Position numbers and translations under genes: made by a program. Under the pieces are notes generated by a model. That model did not search any database. It saw only the letters and a program-made list of their open reading frames with translations, and had not been told where the DNA came from. From Diatrype stigma (lineage: Eukaryota > Ascomycota > Sordariomycetes > Xylariales > Diatrypaceae), in NCBI GenBank assembly GCA_022225965.2, contig JAKJXP020000050.1:248001-312000 (forward strand): a stretch of DNA of 64,000 bases, in the 5' to 3' direction. The stretch's first letter is position 1. Every line of letters begins with the position of its first letter. Positions 23,501 through 36,651 of the stretch are shown here, one piece after another.

Positions 23501-25610
23501 CAATGCACGTGCTGGTCGGAACTGCCATGGATGGAGGTGGATGGGCTTGCGTCTGCGAAGTCGGTCTAAACGAACCCCCTCCCCCTTTTACAGTCCCAGC
23601 TTGATGATATGTGCACATGCAACGAGCTGTGAATGGCTAGCGAAGACGCAATAGGGAGATGGAAAAGGGGGGAGGGGGTACGGCCGTAAATTCATCGGAG
23701 GGTGGCTGAGCACACAGCTGCCGCGTAGTCAGAAAGCTTGTTGTAGATTCGAGATACTGTACCACTCGGCCTATAATAGACGCACCAATAAGAACGGGTT
23801 TGACAATGCAAGTCATAGCTAAAGATCATACTAGGTAGCTCAAAACATGCATGGTATGTAGTCAAGGTACCTAGTAGCATAGTGATATAGTACCTAAATT
23901 CCAGTTACTGTTATTGTTATGTTGTATTCGGTTATACTCCCCATCGCGAAGAGAACAACGGCTATCATCACGTCATTACAAGCTGGACCTCTTAGATGCT
24001 CCGTTCTTACATACTATTTCGTAGTTATCTAGAATTGATAAGGGTCTTGACAACTTATCGCAAATCATATGATATCCCACAACTACTACCTCCAAGTCAA
24101 CATGTCATTGGTTGCGCAAAGGATAGTAGAGGTTCGTTGTTTCAAAGGTTATATGCAGTCAGCCTGAGAGTGCATGAAGAGGCGCATAACATCAGATCAG
24201 GTATATACACGTTGTCAGGCATTCAGAGAGTTGTTATTGATAAGCAGCAGCACCAGATGGTACCCCATTTTACCCCATTTCCGAGCTGATTCTCCCGTGC
24301 GCACGATAACTATATTCTAGAATGCCTTGTCGCTCAGCCCCGCCGCACCCCCTCCACAGCAGCGTTCTCGCCTTTAGCGGATACGCCTCCTCGTGGTTAT
24401 GTATTGACTTGTACATGAAGAATGCCTCGACCACTCGCCCGGGTTAGGCGCAGCGCACGAAGCCACACAGCCTTGTTGCACAATAAGTGCGATAGAAGCA
24501 TGGCCAAGGTCAAAACCCCGACAGCGCGGGTCGGCTTCCTATCACTCTTCATATAACGTGGGACACACGGCAGCGGTGCTAGCCAAGCATGTAGGGACTT
24601 TGCCACCCACTCGTCGACAACTGCATACCAAACAGCTAAATACGAATCACCTCCAATCCATCCATGGGGACTTGAATGGATTATATTATATAACACATAC
24701 ATATCTAAGACTACCTACTGGTAATGTATATAGTGGCACGTGCCAGCCCGCCCCAGACGAACCCGAGGCCATAGGTCAACAGCAGCGAAGCTGATGATCC
24801 ACGGGGTGTCTGGACTCTCGAGGGGAACAAGAAAGCCTTACCGCCTGAGCCACTCACTACCACATACCACATAAATCGCTAGTCTACGCACATGCATACA
24901 TATCGGGCGGCCGGGCAGACAGGTAGAAAGCTCGTTGGCTAAAAGGTAAAGCGCATGTCTTGCATTGAGTATTTATATATGATAATTCATATCTAGATGC
25001 CCAATCTGCCTACGTCCGTGACCTCGAGACGGAGTGGGGGTGGGAGTGGGCCAAGGCGGGGAAGCCGGCTCCGGTCTTTATATACCTCGTCGGATATCTT
25101 GCTCCGGCGCCCGGCCTCACCGAAATCTAGCGACTAAACCCGACCACACATAAGCTCCGTACTACCTGAGATACTACCTGAGAGCGATAGGGCCGTAGAA
25201 TCCTCACACCGCTTTGATTGACCAAAAAAAAGACAAGGAAAAAAATAAAAATAAAAAGGGGAGACCCGTAGTTATATGTCGTAATAAGCAGCATGGAGTG
25301 TTTGTGAAGCGAAGCACAGGAGAGCTTTCTGCTCGAATCTACTTAGTTGCCTCCTAGTCAACTAGGTAATATGTGTTGCTCCTCCCCCTTTTCCTCTTCC
25401 TTACCCCGTTCCCATTGCCTTTACTCCCCCTTCATGCCTGTCATTACTCTCGTGCATACATAGTGGGAATATAACCGACCAACGAATCGCCGAGTCTGCG
25501 CTGCAGCAGCGTCGCAGGCTAATGACTAAGTGATATAGCTTTAGTATAACTAAATTAGCCCCGTCAGCCTCCCTCTTCATGCCCAATTCACACTTTGTCA
25601 ACAGAAGACA

Positions 25611-25612
<2 letters not shown>

Positions 25613-25641
<29 letters not shown>

Positions 25642-25645
25642 GGGG
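25613..25645 (+). repeat. (GGCA)n microsatellite
   Basis: About seven to eight uninterrupted GGCA/GCAG units inside non-coding DNA. Confidence 0.9.
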
Positions 25646-26224
25646 GAGGCATCAGGAAAAGCTGACAGCCATCCTCGCCGATTCTGCCTAGCTAATGTAG
25701 CTATTCCTCTAGTCCCCTACTGCACCTATGCAACTAGGTAAGCATCGAATAAGTATGTAGTCTAGCGGCACGGGTCGAAACGGCGCGGGCTGGGGAGAGG
25801 GTGAGGGGGGAAGGGGGAAGGGGGAAGAGGGGTTGACTCAAGAGGGGTCATGGTTGACGATGTCTAACTACTATTAGGCAACCCATCCCATCAGGGAGGA
25901 AGAAGGCTGGTCCCGTATGATCTAAGCCCTAAGGACGTAGGCAGTCGACTTTCCTTCTTACTTGACTACCTACATAGATTATCTGTTAGACTTCGTAAGT
26001 ATGTCTATACTCACTCAATTCGTCCTTCGCGGTTGGGTCTCAAGAGGCAGTCAGGTTGTTGCCTGGAACCGCGGTTTCGATTACTTGGTTCGCAAGTCTC
26101 TTTTCTTGAGGAGTTGACTGGGAATGCGCGCGCATAGTCGATGTCGCAGACGACACGGGAGACGACGATGTGATTTGCTAACTGGGAATGTCCTCACCGC
26201 TTCGCCTAATCTCATCGTCGCTTA

Positions 26225-26262
26225 TGCGTGTGCGTGCGTGTGTGTGTGTGTGTGTGTGTGAG
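26225..26262 (+). repeat. (GT)n microsatellite
   Basis: A GT dinucleotide run preceded by imperfect GCGT units and followed by a GAGA stretch. Confidence 0.9.
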
Positions 26263-26807
26263 GGAGAGAGAGCATGTGTGCCGCTAGGAAATCCTACGAT
26301 ATGTACGCCAGAAATCACCTAACCCAACAAGCGTTCGTTCGCTTCGCTTCGCCCACGCCTTGCATGGCCTCGCATTGTTATCACATGGTATTAAGTTCGG
26401 ACGGTACCTAAGGTTGTGGTTGGTCTTATCTGCAGTGTCAGCTTTCCGACGCCGAATCCGGTCTAAGCCGACAGGCGCGGACGACATTTAGTACATAGAA
26501 GATGCGCAACGGTATGAGGGATGCGATGGGATGGGAGAACGCATAGTAACAAGCTCGTTTGGATTTGGACGTCTATAGTTTCTTATCGCATTACCGAGTA
26601 AACTTCAAAGACGATGTCCCTGCCCGACCAGACAACTCGCCACGTCCCCGTGGCATGTCAGTCAATCAATGTAATGATACTGTACAGATGGCGGGGGCGT
26701 CCCTTCCACCTTACAGCGAGCCAGTATCTCTTCGTTGCCTGCAGCCTACTTCCTCGCCCGCGCAGCAAGGTCAATATCGGCTTCCTTCTCGAGAAGTCGA
26801 GTCATCC

Positions 26808-27888
26808 TCAATGCCGAACTTTGTAGTCCTCATCGGGGAGGTATAGGTGTCGATCCGCCCCCTTCTTCGTCATGACTACCATGCGGATAACACCACCGGA
26901 GCTACCGTCCCACTTAATGGCCTCCCGCAGGGCGCCCTTGACGAAGTTGACAGCGTCCTGCTCCTCCATACCCTCCTTCCAGTTCGCGTCGCAGTAACCG
27001 TAGATGTACGTTGAGCCGGAACCGCCAATCGAGTAGGCCTGCTTGTGTAGAGAGCCGCCGAGCGGGATGGCGTAGACCTGTCCGCCGTGTCGCTCGTCCC
27101 ATCCGGCGATGATAAGGCCGGCGCTATATTGAGATGCCCATTAGCACCTAACAACCTCACAGGCGCATGCCATGGCGCCGACGCCGCTGGGGACGGGAGT
27201 GAGCCTACCTCAGCCGGTCCTTGTTGGCGTAGCAGATCTCCTGGAAGATGGCTGCCGCTGTCTGTGTCGTGGGGGGCTTGCCGTTGCGCATCGAGAACAA
27301 ACCCAGCTGATAGTGTACGATGTCTGCTACGGCCTGTGTATCGGCGGCCGAACCAGACCGGCAGCACCAGATAGTGTCGTGAACCTGCGTCAACTTATCC
27401 GTAACTCGGTTTGCGATGTATGCGCCCGTCGTAGTTCTGGAGTCGGCACCTTTTGTTGGTATAATAAGTCAGTGTTTGTTTGCGAGCCATGGAGTTCATT
27501 GGTGATAGAAGAACTGGAGGCCCCCCGCTTGATTGACTCACCTAGAATCACACCATCCTTGAACGTAACAGCCATACTAGTATCGTCATATCAGTAAGCT
27601 ATAAGCATGATATTCTCAAGGGAAGCTCACATCGAAGTACCCAGACTGTATATCGCATGTTAGCAAATTAATCCTATCTGGCGAGCGCAAGCGCGAGCAC
27701 AGGCAAAACTCACTTGACCTCGCCCTTCTTTAACCTATCCATATCGACGTGGATGCCATCTGCCGTGTCCAGATATTAGCTGCAGTTCGAAGACCGGGGA
27801 GTGGGAGCTGTTCCTCCAGCCCCAAGAACAGCCCCGACTTCAGCTCGTTCGTACCTTCATTCAACACACCAGCGTTGCCGAACTCCAT
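26808..27888 (-). CDS. pre3: 20S proteasome subunit beta1 (caspase-like activity)
   Basis: Six exons, 27888-27855, 27759-27714, 27645-27631, 27576-27542, 27449-27209 and 27123-26808, give 228 aa. Autocatalytic cleavage at LG|TS would expose Thr30 as the active-site nucleophile. Counting from it, Asp17, Arg19 (GADSRTTTG) and Lys33 (VTDKL) sit at the canonical catalytic positions. The beta1 signature [14 protein letters not shown] and the later [10 protein letters not shown] and [13 protein letters not shown] follow. The protein is one of the two beta1 copies of the core particle and cleaves after acidic residues. The third exon is only 15 nt and the fourth 35 nt, in line with the intron-rich 5' ends of fungal proteasome genes. 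All junction phases agree. The ATG in ATGGAGTTCGG is the first in frame. Confidence 0.95.
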
Positions 27889-28963
27889 CTTGCCTAGTAA
27901 GCTAAGCGCGAGGTTTAGATCGTTTGGTATCGGAGTGTCGGAAAGAGGATTGTATTCTGTGGTTATCGTCGTAGGCAGTGGTTGTGTCTCCGTCCCTAGG
28001 TATGTTCTTGTTCTTGTTCTTGGGGTGTTCTTGGACGATGACCCTCGGGAAGCTTGACGTAGACAGCCTAGCCTAGCTTAGGTGGTGGTCGTTGGAGCTC
28101 AGGCAGCTTACCACACGCGTTGCAAGGCCCGGGTGGGTCCATAGCCTCGAGCTAAGCAGGGATACTATCGCTTATCTTTATCTTATCATCACGTGCTATC
28201 GGTATCGCGGTTCAATTAATGTACTACCTACCTAGGTAGGTATGTACCTATGCAGTATGTAGCTACAGATAGGAACCTGGAAGTTGTGGTCATCGTCGTC
28301 ATTTTGAGTTCCACTTTGTGTGTATGGACTCTCCCAATTCCATATTCAAGGCTTACTGGCTCTCTGGGATCTGAAGGCTGATTCAAGCCCTTCTGTTGAA
28401 TTCATGATGTGCTCGAACGACCAATATCCCGTCGAACCAATGGATCTGTTCAGGACGTTATCGTTTCGATGTACTCGGCGGATATTTGTCTTTAAAGCCA
28501 AAGATCACGCCGCTCTTCCTTGAAATTCTATTTTATCACACCCATTCCGTATCCAGTATAGATCTTTAAGTATATAGAAGCAACTCTGCCAAACTTCAGT
28601 CAAGTATGAGGCCGTATAGACGACGATACGGCGACAGAATCGTAGTGGCCCACCACTCGGATTGGTAGACTTAAGGACTCCCCAACCGATAGTAGAAATA
28701 GATATATAAGTATTCATGAATCTGCCAACTAGTCTAGTTCTAATTTGCAAAATGTTATCAACGATGAAATGTAAATAAATGCTGTCGATAAGTGACGCCT
28801 AACGCCATTGCAATGCTAATAATAATAATAATAATGATGACAATCCACCCTAGGATCAGGCCATCCCGTTCCCGGTGAAGCCCTGTAGGTATATCGATCA
28901 GCATCCAGTCAGTCCAGCGTAAGTAAAAAGGAAAATAAAGCCACCTACCTCCTACGGGCCTAG
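27889..28963. other. Intergenic
   Basis: Contains the presumed promoter of the proteasome gene and an (ATA)n run near 28819-28835. No gene seen. Confidence 0.5.
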
Positions 28964-29808
28964 TCAGCTTCGGTCCTTCAGCTCGCCGCCATCGCTGCTG
29001 CCGCTGTTTGTGGCGGATCCCGCCTTCTTATCCCCCCCTTTGGCCTCCCCCTCGCCCTCCTCGCCGCAGCCGCAGTCGTAGAAGTCGCCGATCTTGGTGC
29101 AGTCGAACTGGGGCTTCTCGAGGCGCGCGTTGACCTGGTTGTGGACGAAGCAGGCCCAGCCGGCGGCCGAGTTGCGCGAGCCGACCTGCGGCGGGTACTT
29201 GGCCAGCAGCTGCTGGAAGTGGCTCGCGCAGTCGCCGCACGGGTACAGCCGCGCGAACAGTTGGATGTACGTCCGGAGCGCGAGCGAGTCGTCCTCGGTG
29301 GGCTCCTCGGGGAACCGCGCCATCATCGTGTGGAAGAGCTTCCACGACGCGCGACCGAGCTCGGCCCTGCGTGAACAAAGCGAAATCGTTAGCCATGGCC
29401 AGATCAGTCAACGAACATACGTTCACGCGCGCACGACTGAAAGTTCCCTCCCTTCGTCGCTCGCCGTGGATCGTAGTCGCAACCGCGGGGGACCGCGAAG
29501 AGCCGGGGATGGGCGGCGGCGGCGGAGCGAGCCAAGGCGAAGTGCTAGGGAGATGTCGGGTGGGATACATACTTCGCGGTCGCATTTTCAAGCTTCGGGG
29601 CGATCGCACCACCATGGAGCACCCCTTCCGATATGGCGCCTAGGTTGGTATTATGGCCTGCTGGGGTACTACCTCCGGAGCCGGCCGTGGATAGTTCGTG
29701 CTGCGGTATTCGGGCTGTATCGTGGCCGCCGAGGGACGACATGAAGAATGATAGCGTCAGGAAAGCCGCGACGGCTAATATCACCATGGCTGATAAATGG
29801 CGGGCCAT
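28964..29808 (-). CDS. erv2: FAD-linked sulfhydryl oxidase, Erv2 type
   Basis: Exons 29808-29573 and 29366-28964 join in phase to 212 aa. The N-terminus MARHLSAMVILAVAAFLTLSF is a signal anchor, so the enzyme should face the ER lumen. The Erv/ALR fold follows: WKLFHTMMARFPEEPT, the redox-active CxxC at Cys122-Cys125 (YPCGDCASHF), and the FAD-binding region GWACFVHNQVN with Cys151, which pairs with Cys168. A C-terminal Cys177-Gly-Cys179 matches the flexible CGC shuttle disulfide known from yeast Erv2, and is followed by an acidic/glycine tail. These enzymes pass electrons from protein thiols to oxygen and help form disulfides in the secretory pathway. The anchor and CGC argue for Erv2 rather than mitochondrial Erv1. 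The intron is GTATGT...GCAG. Confidence 0.92.
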
Positions 29809-30640
29809 TGTCGCGGTCGTACGATGTCGGGTCGGGAGGAAAGTTGAAAAGCGAGCCCTACCGATGTTAAGGATAGTTAAGAACGAATGCCGAAGCGGTA
29901 AGAAATAATGCGGTTAGCAATATCACGAGGGAAAAGGTGTTGCGACGATTCGTAAAGCCGTGAAACACCACATGCAAGGAGAATAGCGAGAGAAACAGCT
30001 GATTGCGCATCAGGCGGGCGATGTACTAATTAAGTAATTGATTAAAGCGTTCAGCACTTCAAGGCCTAGTCTAAAGCTGCGCTAGAGTCGAGACTAATCT
30101 GTTGAAGCCACGAATCTACACCAATAGGAGGCAAAAGAGCTTCTTAACATAGTTTAGCGTGATAATCATGTCCATGTACTTCGTACCTACTGTGGACCTG
30201 GTCGGAAGCGGCCGCCCACCAATGCAGCGTGTCCACCTGCTGCAGCTCTAACTTCCACCGTCCGATCTTCAGGGAATTGGGGTTGACCTTGAAAAGCTTT
30301 GGATGCTAGACTGACCAATCCACTCCAGCCATGACCTACACTGATATATATTTCATACATACTTACATAATAGGTATGTCTTTGACCCCTATCGTCAGCT
30401 ACCTAGTATCAGCGTCATTCGAGGTGGTTTGGTTAAATATGGTACACTCAAGCCCCCGCCCTATGGCCGTTCTACATCTTGATATCATGATGGTGCTGCC
30501 TCTTTGACACTGTAGCGAAACATTGCGTCTGTTCATTTCCCAACGATCTAATGGCATCGGGCTGCCTTGCTATAGTAGTACTGCTAGTCTGTAGATTATC
30601 AGCTCTCCCGATATATAGCCACTTGCCAAAAAATAACAAG
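29809..30640. other. Intergenic
   Basis: Presumed promoter of the Erv2 gene; nothing else supported. Confidence 0.45.
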
Positions 30641-30761
30641 TGGTACACCCAGGAGTCGAACCTGGTTCCTCTGGCCCGAAGACTTCCCTGCTGAATTCTC
30701 ATTTTCAAAGCAGACAGGGAAAGGCAATGGTGAATGGAATGAACCACTCAGCCAAAGCCAC
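30641..30761 (-). tRNA. tRNA-like sequence (class II type, probably degenerate)
   Basis: On the minus strand an A-box-like TGGCTGAGTGG is followed about 75 nt later by a perfect B box GGTTCGACTCC inside a 5-bp T arm (CCAGG/CCTGG) and a 7-nt 3' acceptor GTGTACC with discriminator A. The D-arm form resembles Leu/Ser tRNAs. The 5' acceptor (GTGGCTT) does not pair well with the 3' strand, and the anticodon arm is unclear, with a possible intron. I take it as a tRNA pseudogene or a tRNA-derived sequence. Confidence 0.35.
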
Positions 30762-32466
30762 TCCTACCTATTGTGAAGATCCGAGAGCCAGTGTGCAATC
30801 CTGTGACACCTGTGTACCTGGTTTGCTTGTTAGGAAATTTGCACCTTATTAGGACATAAGTACCCTCCGCAGGCACACAGTAGGTAGAGGTACGTACCCT
30901 TTCCCGTTGCCCGGCTGGAACGGTGGCAACGAGCCAGCGGTCATCCTACTTATTCTACTCCAATGTTTATCAATAACTCAAGTATGTTATAGGGGTTTCA
31001 CATAAGAGTCGCAAGCCTAGGGAGTATAACCCCCTAAAGTATTGAGAAGTATCAAAGCTGAATCAGGATACCATGCAGTTTAATGGGGTGGAAGTGGTAG
31101 CTTCTCCCGGACCAACTATACGACAGTGGCTATTACCATATCTGTTTCCTAGGTGGGTAATCTAACGCAGCTAGGCCGTTGTCCTCTCAAAACTTGATCA
31201 TAATCCCTAACAAAACCACAGTGGTCATGAGAATCAATGAAAAGGGCGGATTCTAGCTCTCTGAGAATTGCCCACTCTGATGCGCTGCATAACCCACTTG
31301 GAACCAAGACCCCAAGAAAAGAACACGCGGCTATGCGTAATATAGGAAATCAGCAAACCGGCGGAATGTATAAGCAAAGGCGCAGAGGAAGCCCGAGCAT
31401 AACCTTAGGAAAGGATCCGCGGTAACGAAAGTATCTTCTAAGAAACTACATCCCCTAATTTACAACACGAGCCAAAAACCCCCCTTAAAAATATAAGCTA
31501 CTAATGGTGAGGTAGTTGTAACTACTTAATCAGTAAGAAGCACGCGACAGCAGGTAGGAAGGGACGATCCAGATCATAATTGTCCTTATTGATACGGTGC
31601 ACGAACAAATGACCAATACCACTTCCACGATAGGTAGGTGGACTCGGAGGGGCTACCAGGATAGCCGCGCATGGCATGTCTCATGCTCCCCAGACGCTGC
31701 CCCGGTTCCGGGAGCCGGGAATGCGGTGTGCACGAGCCCTTGCGGATCGTCACACTGGGGTACGGGGCAGGGGCAGGACAGGGAGCCAGCGCAGCACCCC
31801 ATGCCCCGTGCCCCTGTCGTCTTCAGATCTATGATGTGGTCGATCTGAGATTGATCCATTGGCAATTAACTAGGTACTTCCATTCCTGGTACTGATTGTC
31901 GACGAACTGTTTAACGTCTTCCCACGTGCGTACGGAGTTGGCATTTAGCAAACTACTTTCCTAATGAGGAAGGATCCGGAAAACAAATGACTACCTAGGT
32001 GATGAACATAAGGGTGTATACCTGAGTAGTAGGCTCAGAGCAGAGACTGATGCCCTGTTTTCGCCAATGAATTTACTGTGTGATTTTAGCCTTCGCCCTT
32101 GGCTTGGGACACGGGCTTGGTAAGATTTTGGGTTGCATCCGGCCATGGAATAAGTTGCGGGTTTACAAAGCAGTCCGTATGGATGGAGGCCAGGCGGGGA
32201 AGGGAGTGAATCGCCACGAGGTATAACCTGATGGAATTTGCATTATTGTTACGTAGGGACGTCACATGCATGAAGAATCCAAGGCGCTATAACACCCTGA
32301 TATATTCATCGATATATAAGCGGGACGGCCTACATACACGTCCAAGAAATTCTAGCAGCCATGTACCTACTAGTACATTGCGCTGGCATTAAGATCCAAT
32401 TTATAGCCAAAGAAGAGACCATGGTTAAGATCGTTTTCGCTGAGCTATTATTCACAGACAAACTGC
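30762..32466. other. Gene-poor stretch
   Basis: Short frames only; no supported feature. Confidence 0.4.
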
Positions 32467-33991
<1,525 letters not shown>

Positions 33992-36651
33992 GTTGGCGAC
34001 GAGTTCAAAGCGATGAGGAAGAAGAAGAAGATGCTGAAGAGACGGTCCGAGAGAGCTCTGTCTGTCTGGGGCTTGATGACCAGGACTGAAGTATAGAAGA
34101 TCATCCTCTTCCTCGCGACGGCATCGTGACTATTTATCGTCCTCGATCTCATACACAACAGGACATATTCCTACCTACCTCGCTCGCCGACGAAAATCAC
34201 CTTCCTAGGCGGGACTTCTGCCGATCGCGTCAACCCGCAGAGCCTGGTCAACAGCAGCGAAGCAAGCAATATTTGGTGACAATGTAACATAAAAGCAAGA
34301 GAGGGGGTTAGGGCTAGGCAAGATGTCGACCTATGGATGATGCCGTTGAGGGGGTTCCTTATCGGCTCCCCTAGCTGCACGGCAGTGTATGGCCTTTTCA
34401 TGGCCTATAAAAGTGTTATTTATCATCTGCAAGCCAATATCAACCCCCAGGGTCCTTCTGGCCAAAGGCACGCTGGCGTGACAGGGGCTCTCGCTACTGG
34501 CTAGAGAGCCTTATATATATCTATACTTAGATGGCATCATATCTTGGGCGTCCAAATCATGACATTGTCCCTTAGCTTTTGGTGTCGACCAACTCAGTAC
34601 GGTGATTACACACACACACACATATATACAAGCTGACTAGCTTTGACTTTGAGAGTTTGAATGAGATCTTAGTTCCGATCTGATCATTGTCTCGATAGGG
34701 TTCTGATGTCGAGCGTGTGCTATAGCGCAATGCTTTCCGAGCCCAATGGGTCGGAAACCCGTGCCTATCACTGGGTAATATCGATACAGGGGTCTGTAGT
34801 CATTTTCGTGAGGAACAGGTTCTCTGTTGGGTCTTGCTCTCACCATCGCTTGTCCTTCCTCATCAGGATATCCAAGACTTCCAAGACTTCCTTATCTCTT
34901 GTTGACAGCCCAGTCAGATCTCAGGGTTGAAAGGCCGCAGGACTTCATGTCGACCAAGCTTTACGGGACTATTGCTTAAGTCATTGGGGGCATCCCGTGG
35001 TGGTGCAAACGAACGCCAACTTGCGGGTGAGCTTGACTGGCTTGGCTCGGCTTGGCTTGGCTGGCTGGCTGGCGAGCTGTCTTGGCAGATAAGTTGGAGT
35101 TCTTCTGTGTCACGATTGCTACCTTGATATATTGGAGAGCTTCCCTTGCCATTAGTCACCGCCGTGATCGGTAAGTAGAGGTAATCATTGTTGAGATCAT
35201 CTCGTGATCCTTCTCTCAGCGTCGACTATCCACTCTACCTCCAGCTGCACTAGCTGACTGACTAAGTTCTTGCTCGCCCTACATGGGCAGATGGGCTGTC
35301 GGGAGCGGCCCCGCATTTCAAGGCCAAGATCTGAGATAAGAGCCGGACCAACTGCCGCAATACAGGCAAGATCTTCGTTCGGAGGGTCAAATAAACTTCA
35401 GGTCTAGAGCTGGACATCCATGGGCACTCATGCACCTCGATTGCGGGGAGAGCTGGAGCTGGCGCTTGAGGAATGCAATGCACCCTGAACGCTGGCTGGC
35501 TGGCTGGCTGGCTGGCCACCAGTTTCCCCTCATGCACGGTGCAACCAACCCCTGACCCGGACTATACTGTTCCCTTCTCATCATGCGGCACCGGGATATT
35601 CGGTGATATTTCGTATATGACAGCGCGAACAGCGGCCGGTAGCAGCCGCCCACTTAACAGTATATCGGTGGAGAACGCCATGTCTTAGATAATCTACACA
35701 GCAGGGAATTGACCACTCAGGGTGGCTTGTGCCATGTTGACAGTCGTAGCGATGTTGGACTAGAACGTTCGTTGCGTTCGGAACAAGACCCGACATCCTA
35801 CTTTACCGTCATGACTGGAGCTATTCGGCCCAACTAATGTAGCTACCCTTCCATGTAGACAGCACGATGCTTTTCTCGAACGATGTCCAGATCTTTAAAA
35901 GACCAATGACCTTCCCAAAGAAGAGGGACTTGCCGCTCAGGGCGTCTATTTGCGGTGCGGTACGGTGGACAGAAACCCTACTTAGTAAGAACCGACTCCA
36001 GTTCAAAAGGCCCCTGAGAGTTCCCTTGGCATCAACTTCGCATGACCAATACGCCAGTGAAGAGCCGACTATCCGATCAGCTCTATCTATTTACGGGAGA
36101 TGGTCTTGTTAGATCACGATGGTAGGACAATCGTATGTCGACTATCTTGATTACTTGCACTGAGAGCGTGCAGTAACGGTACGGTACTTTAGGCACGCTT
36201 GATCAGCCGCCAAGCAAATCCAAGTTGCCTTGACCCAAGCCAGCAGAGTCGTCGATTATCAGGGCATAGCCAAGCATGGTCAAATGCTTGGAGAATCACG
36301 ACGGCTTCACCTGATGATGCCTTCAAGGGCTGTAACATCGGCTTTCATGGCTCTTGGCAAACCAACTCCACACTTCGATGGCTGAAATCGGCACCTGTTT
36401 ATCAACTTATGGGGTTCTAGGCTAGTGAGAATCTTCTAGTATTGGACAAGACCAATGAGCGGGCCATACCGAGATATCAGGCGAACAACGATCTTCTCGA
36501 GGGTTCAGATGAGAACCTGTTTCGGCATGACATCGGCAGCCCGAACTAGAAATACGTGCCCCTAGGCCACAACCTAGCGAGCTTTCTATATAGGACTTCC
36601 GAGCTGTCTTTCAGCTCCTTGGGGAAGAGCCACAATATTGGCTTGGCGAGA
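33992..36651. other. Intergenic, with GGCT repeats
   Basis: No gene supported. A pyrimidine-poor leader of the protease is likely just upstream of 33991. (GGCT)n-like tracts occur near 35040-35075 and 35492-35517. Confidence 0.45.
35492..35517 (+). repeat. (GGCT)n microsatellite
   Basis: About six GGCT units in non-coding sequence; a similar, imperfect tract sits near 35040-35075. Confidence 0.85.

Larger units (their letters stand above)
20555..26807. other. About 6.2 kb without a convincing gene
   Basis: Many short frames are present, but none has a domain, a signal peptide with a body, or a splice pattern I trust. The stretch holds a G run near 21400, a (GCAG/GGCA)n tract near 25613-25645 and a (GT)n tract near 26225-26260. 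It may contain promoters of the flanking genes or non-coding transcripts. Confidence 0.4.

Noticed and set aside
24925..25005. tRNA-like stretch GCTCGTTGGCTAAAAGGTAA with a later ATATG...CATAT hairpin
   Set aside because: It resembles a mitochondrial-type D arm, but acceptor and anticodon stems do not pair, so no tRNA or mitochondrial insertion can be claimed.
29028..29615. 195-codon minus-strand frame overlapping Erv2
   Set aside because: It reads an alternative frame of the Erv2 exon (Arg-rich shadow); the CxxC and CGC motifs are in the annotated frame.
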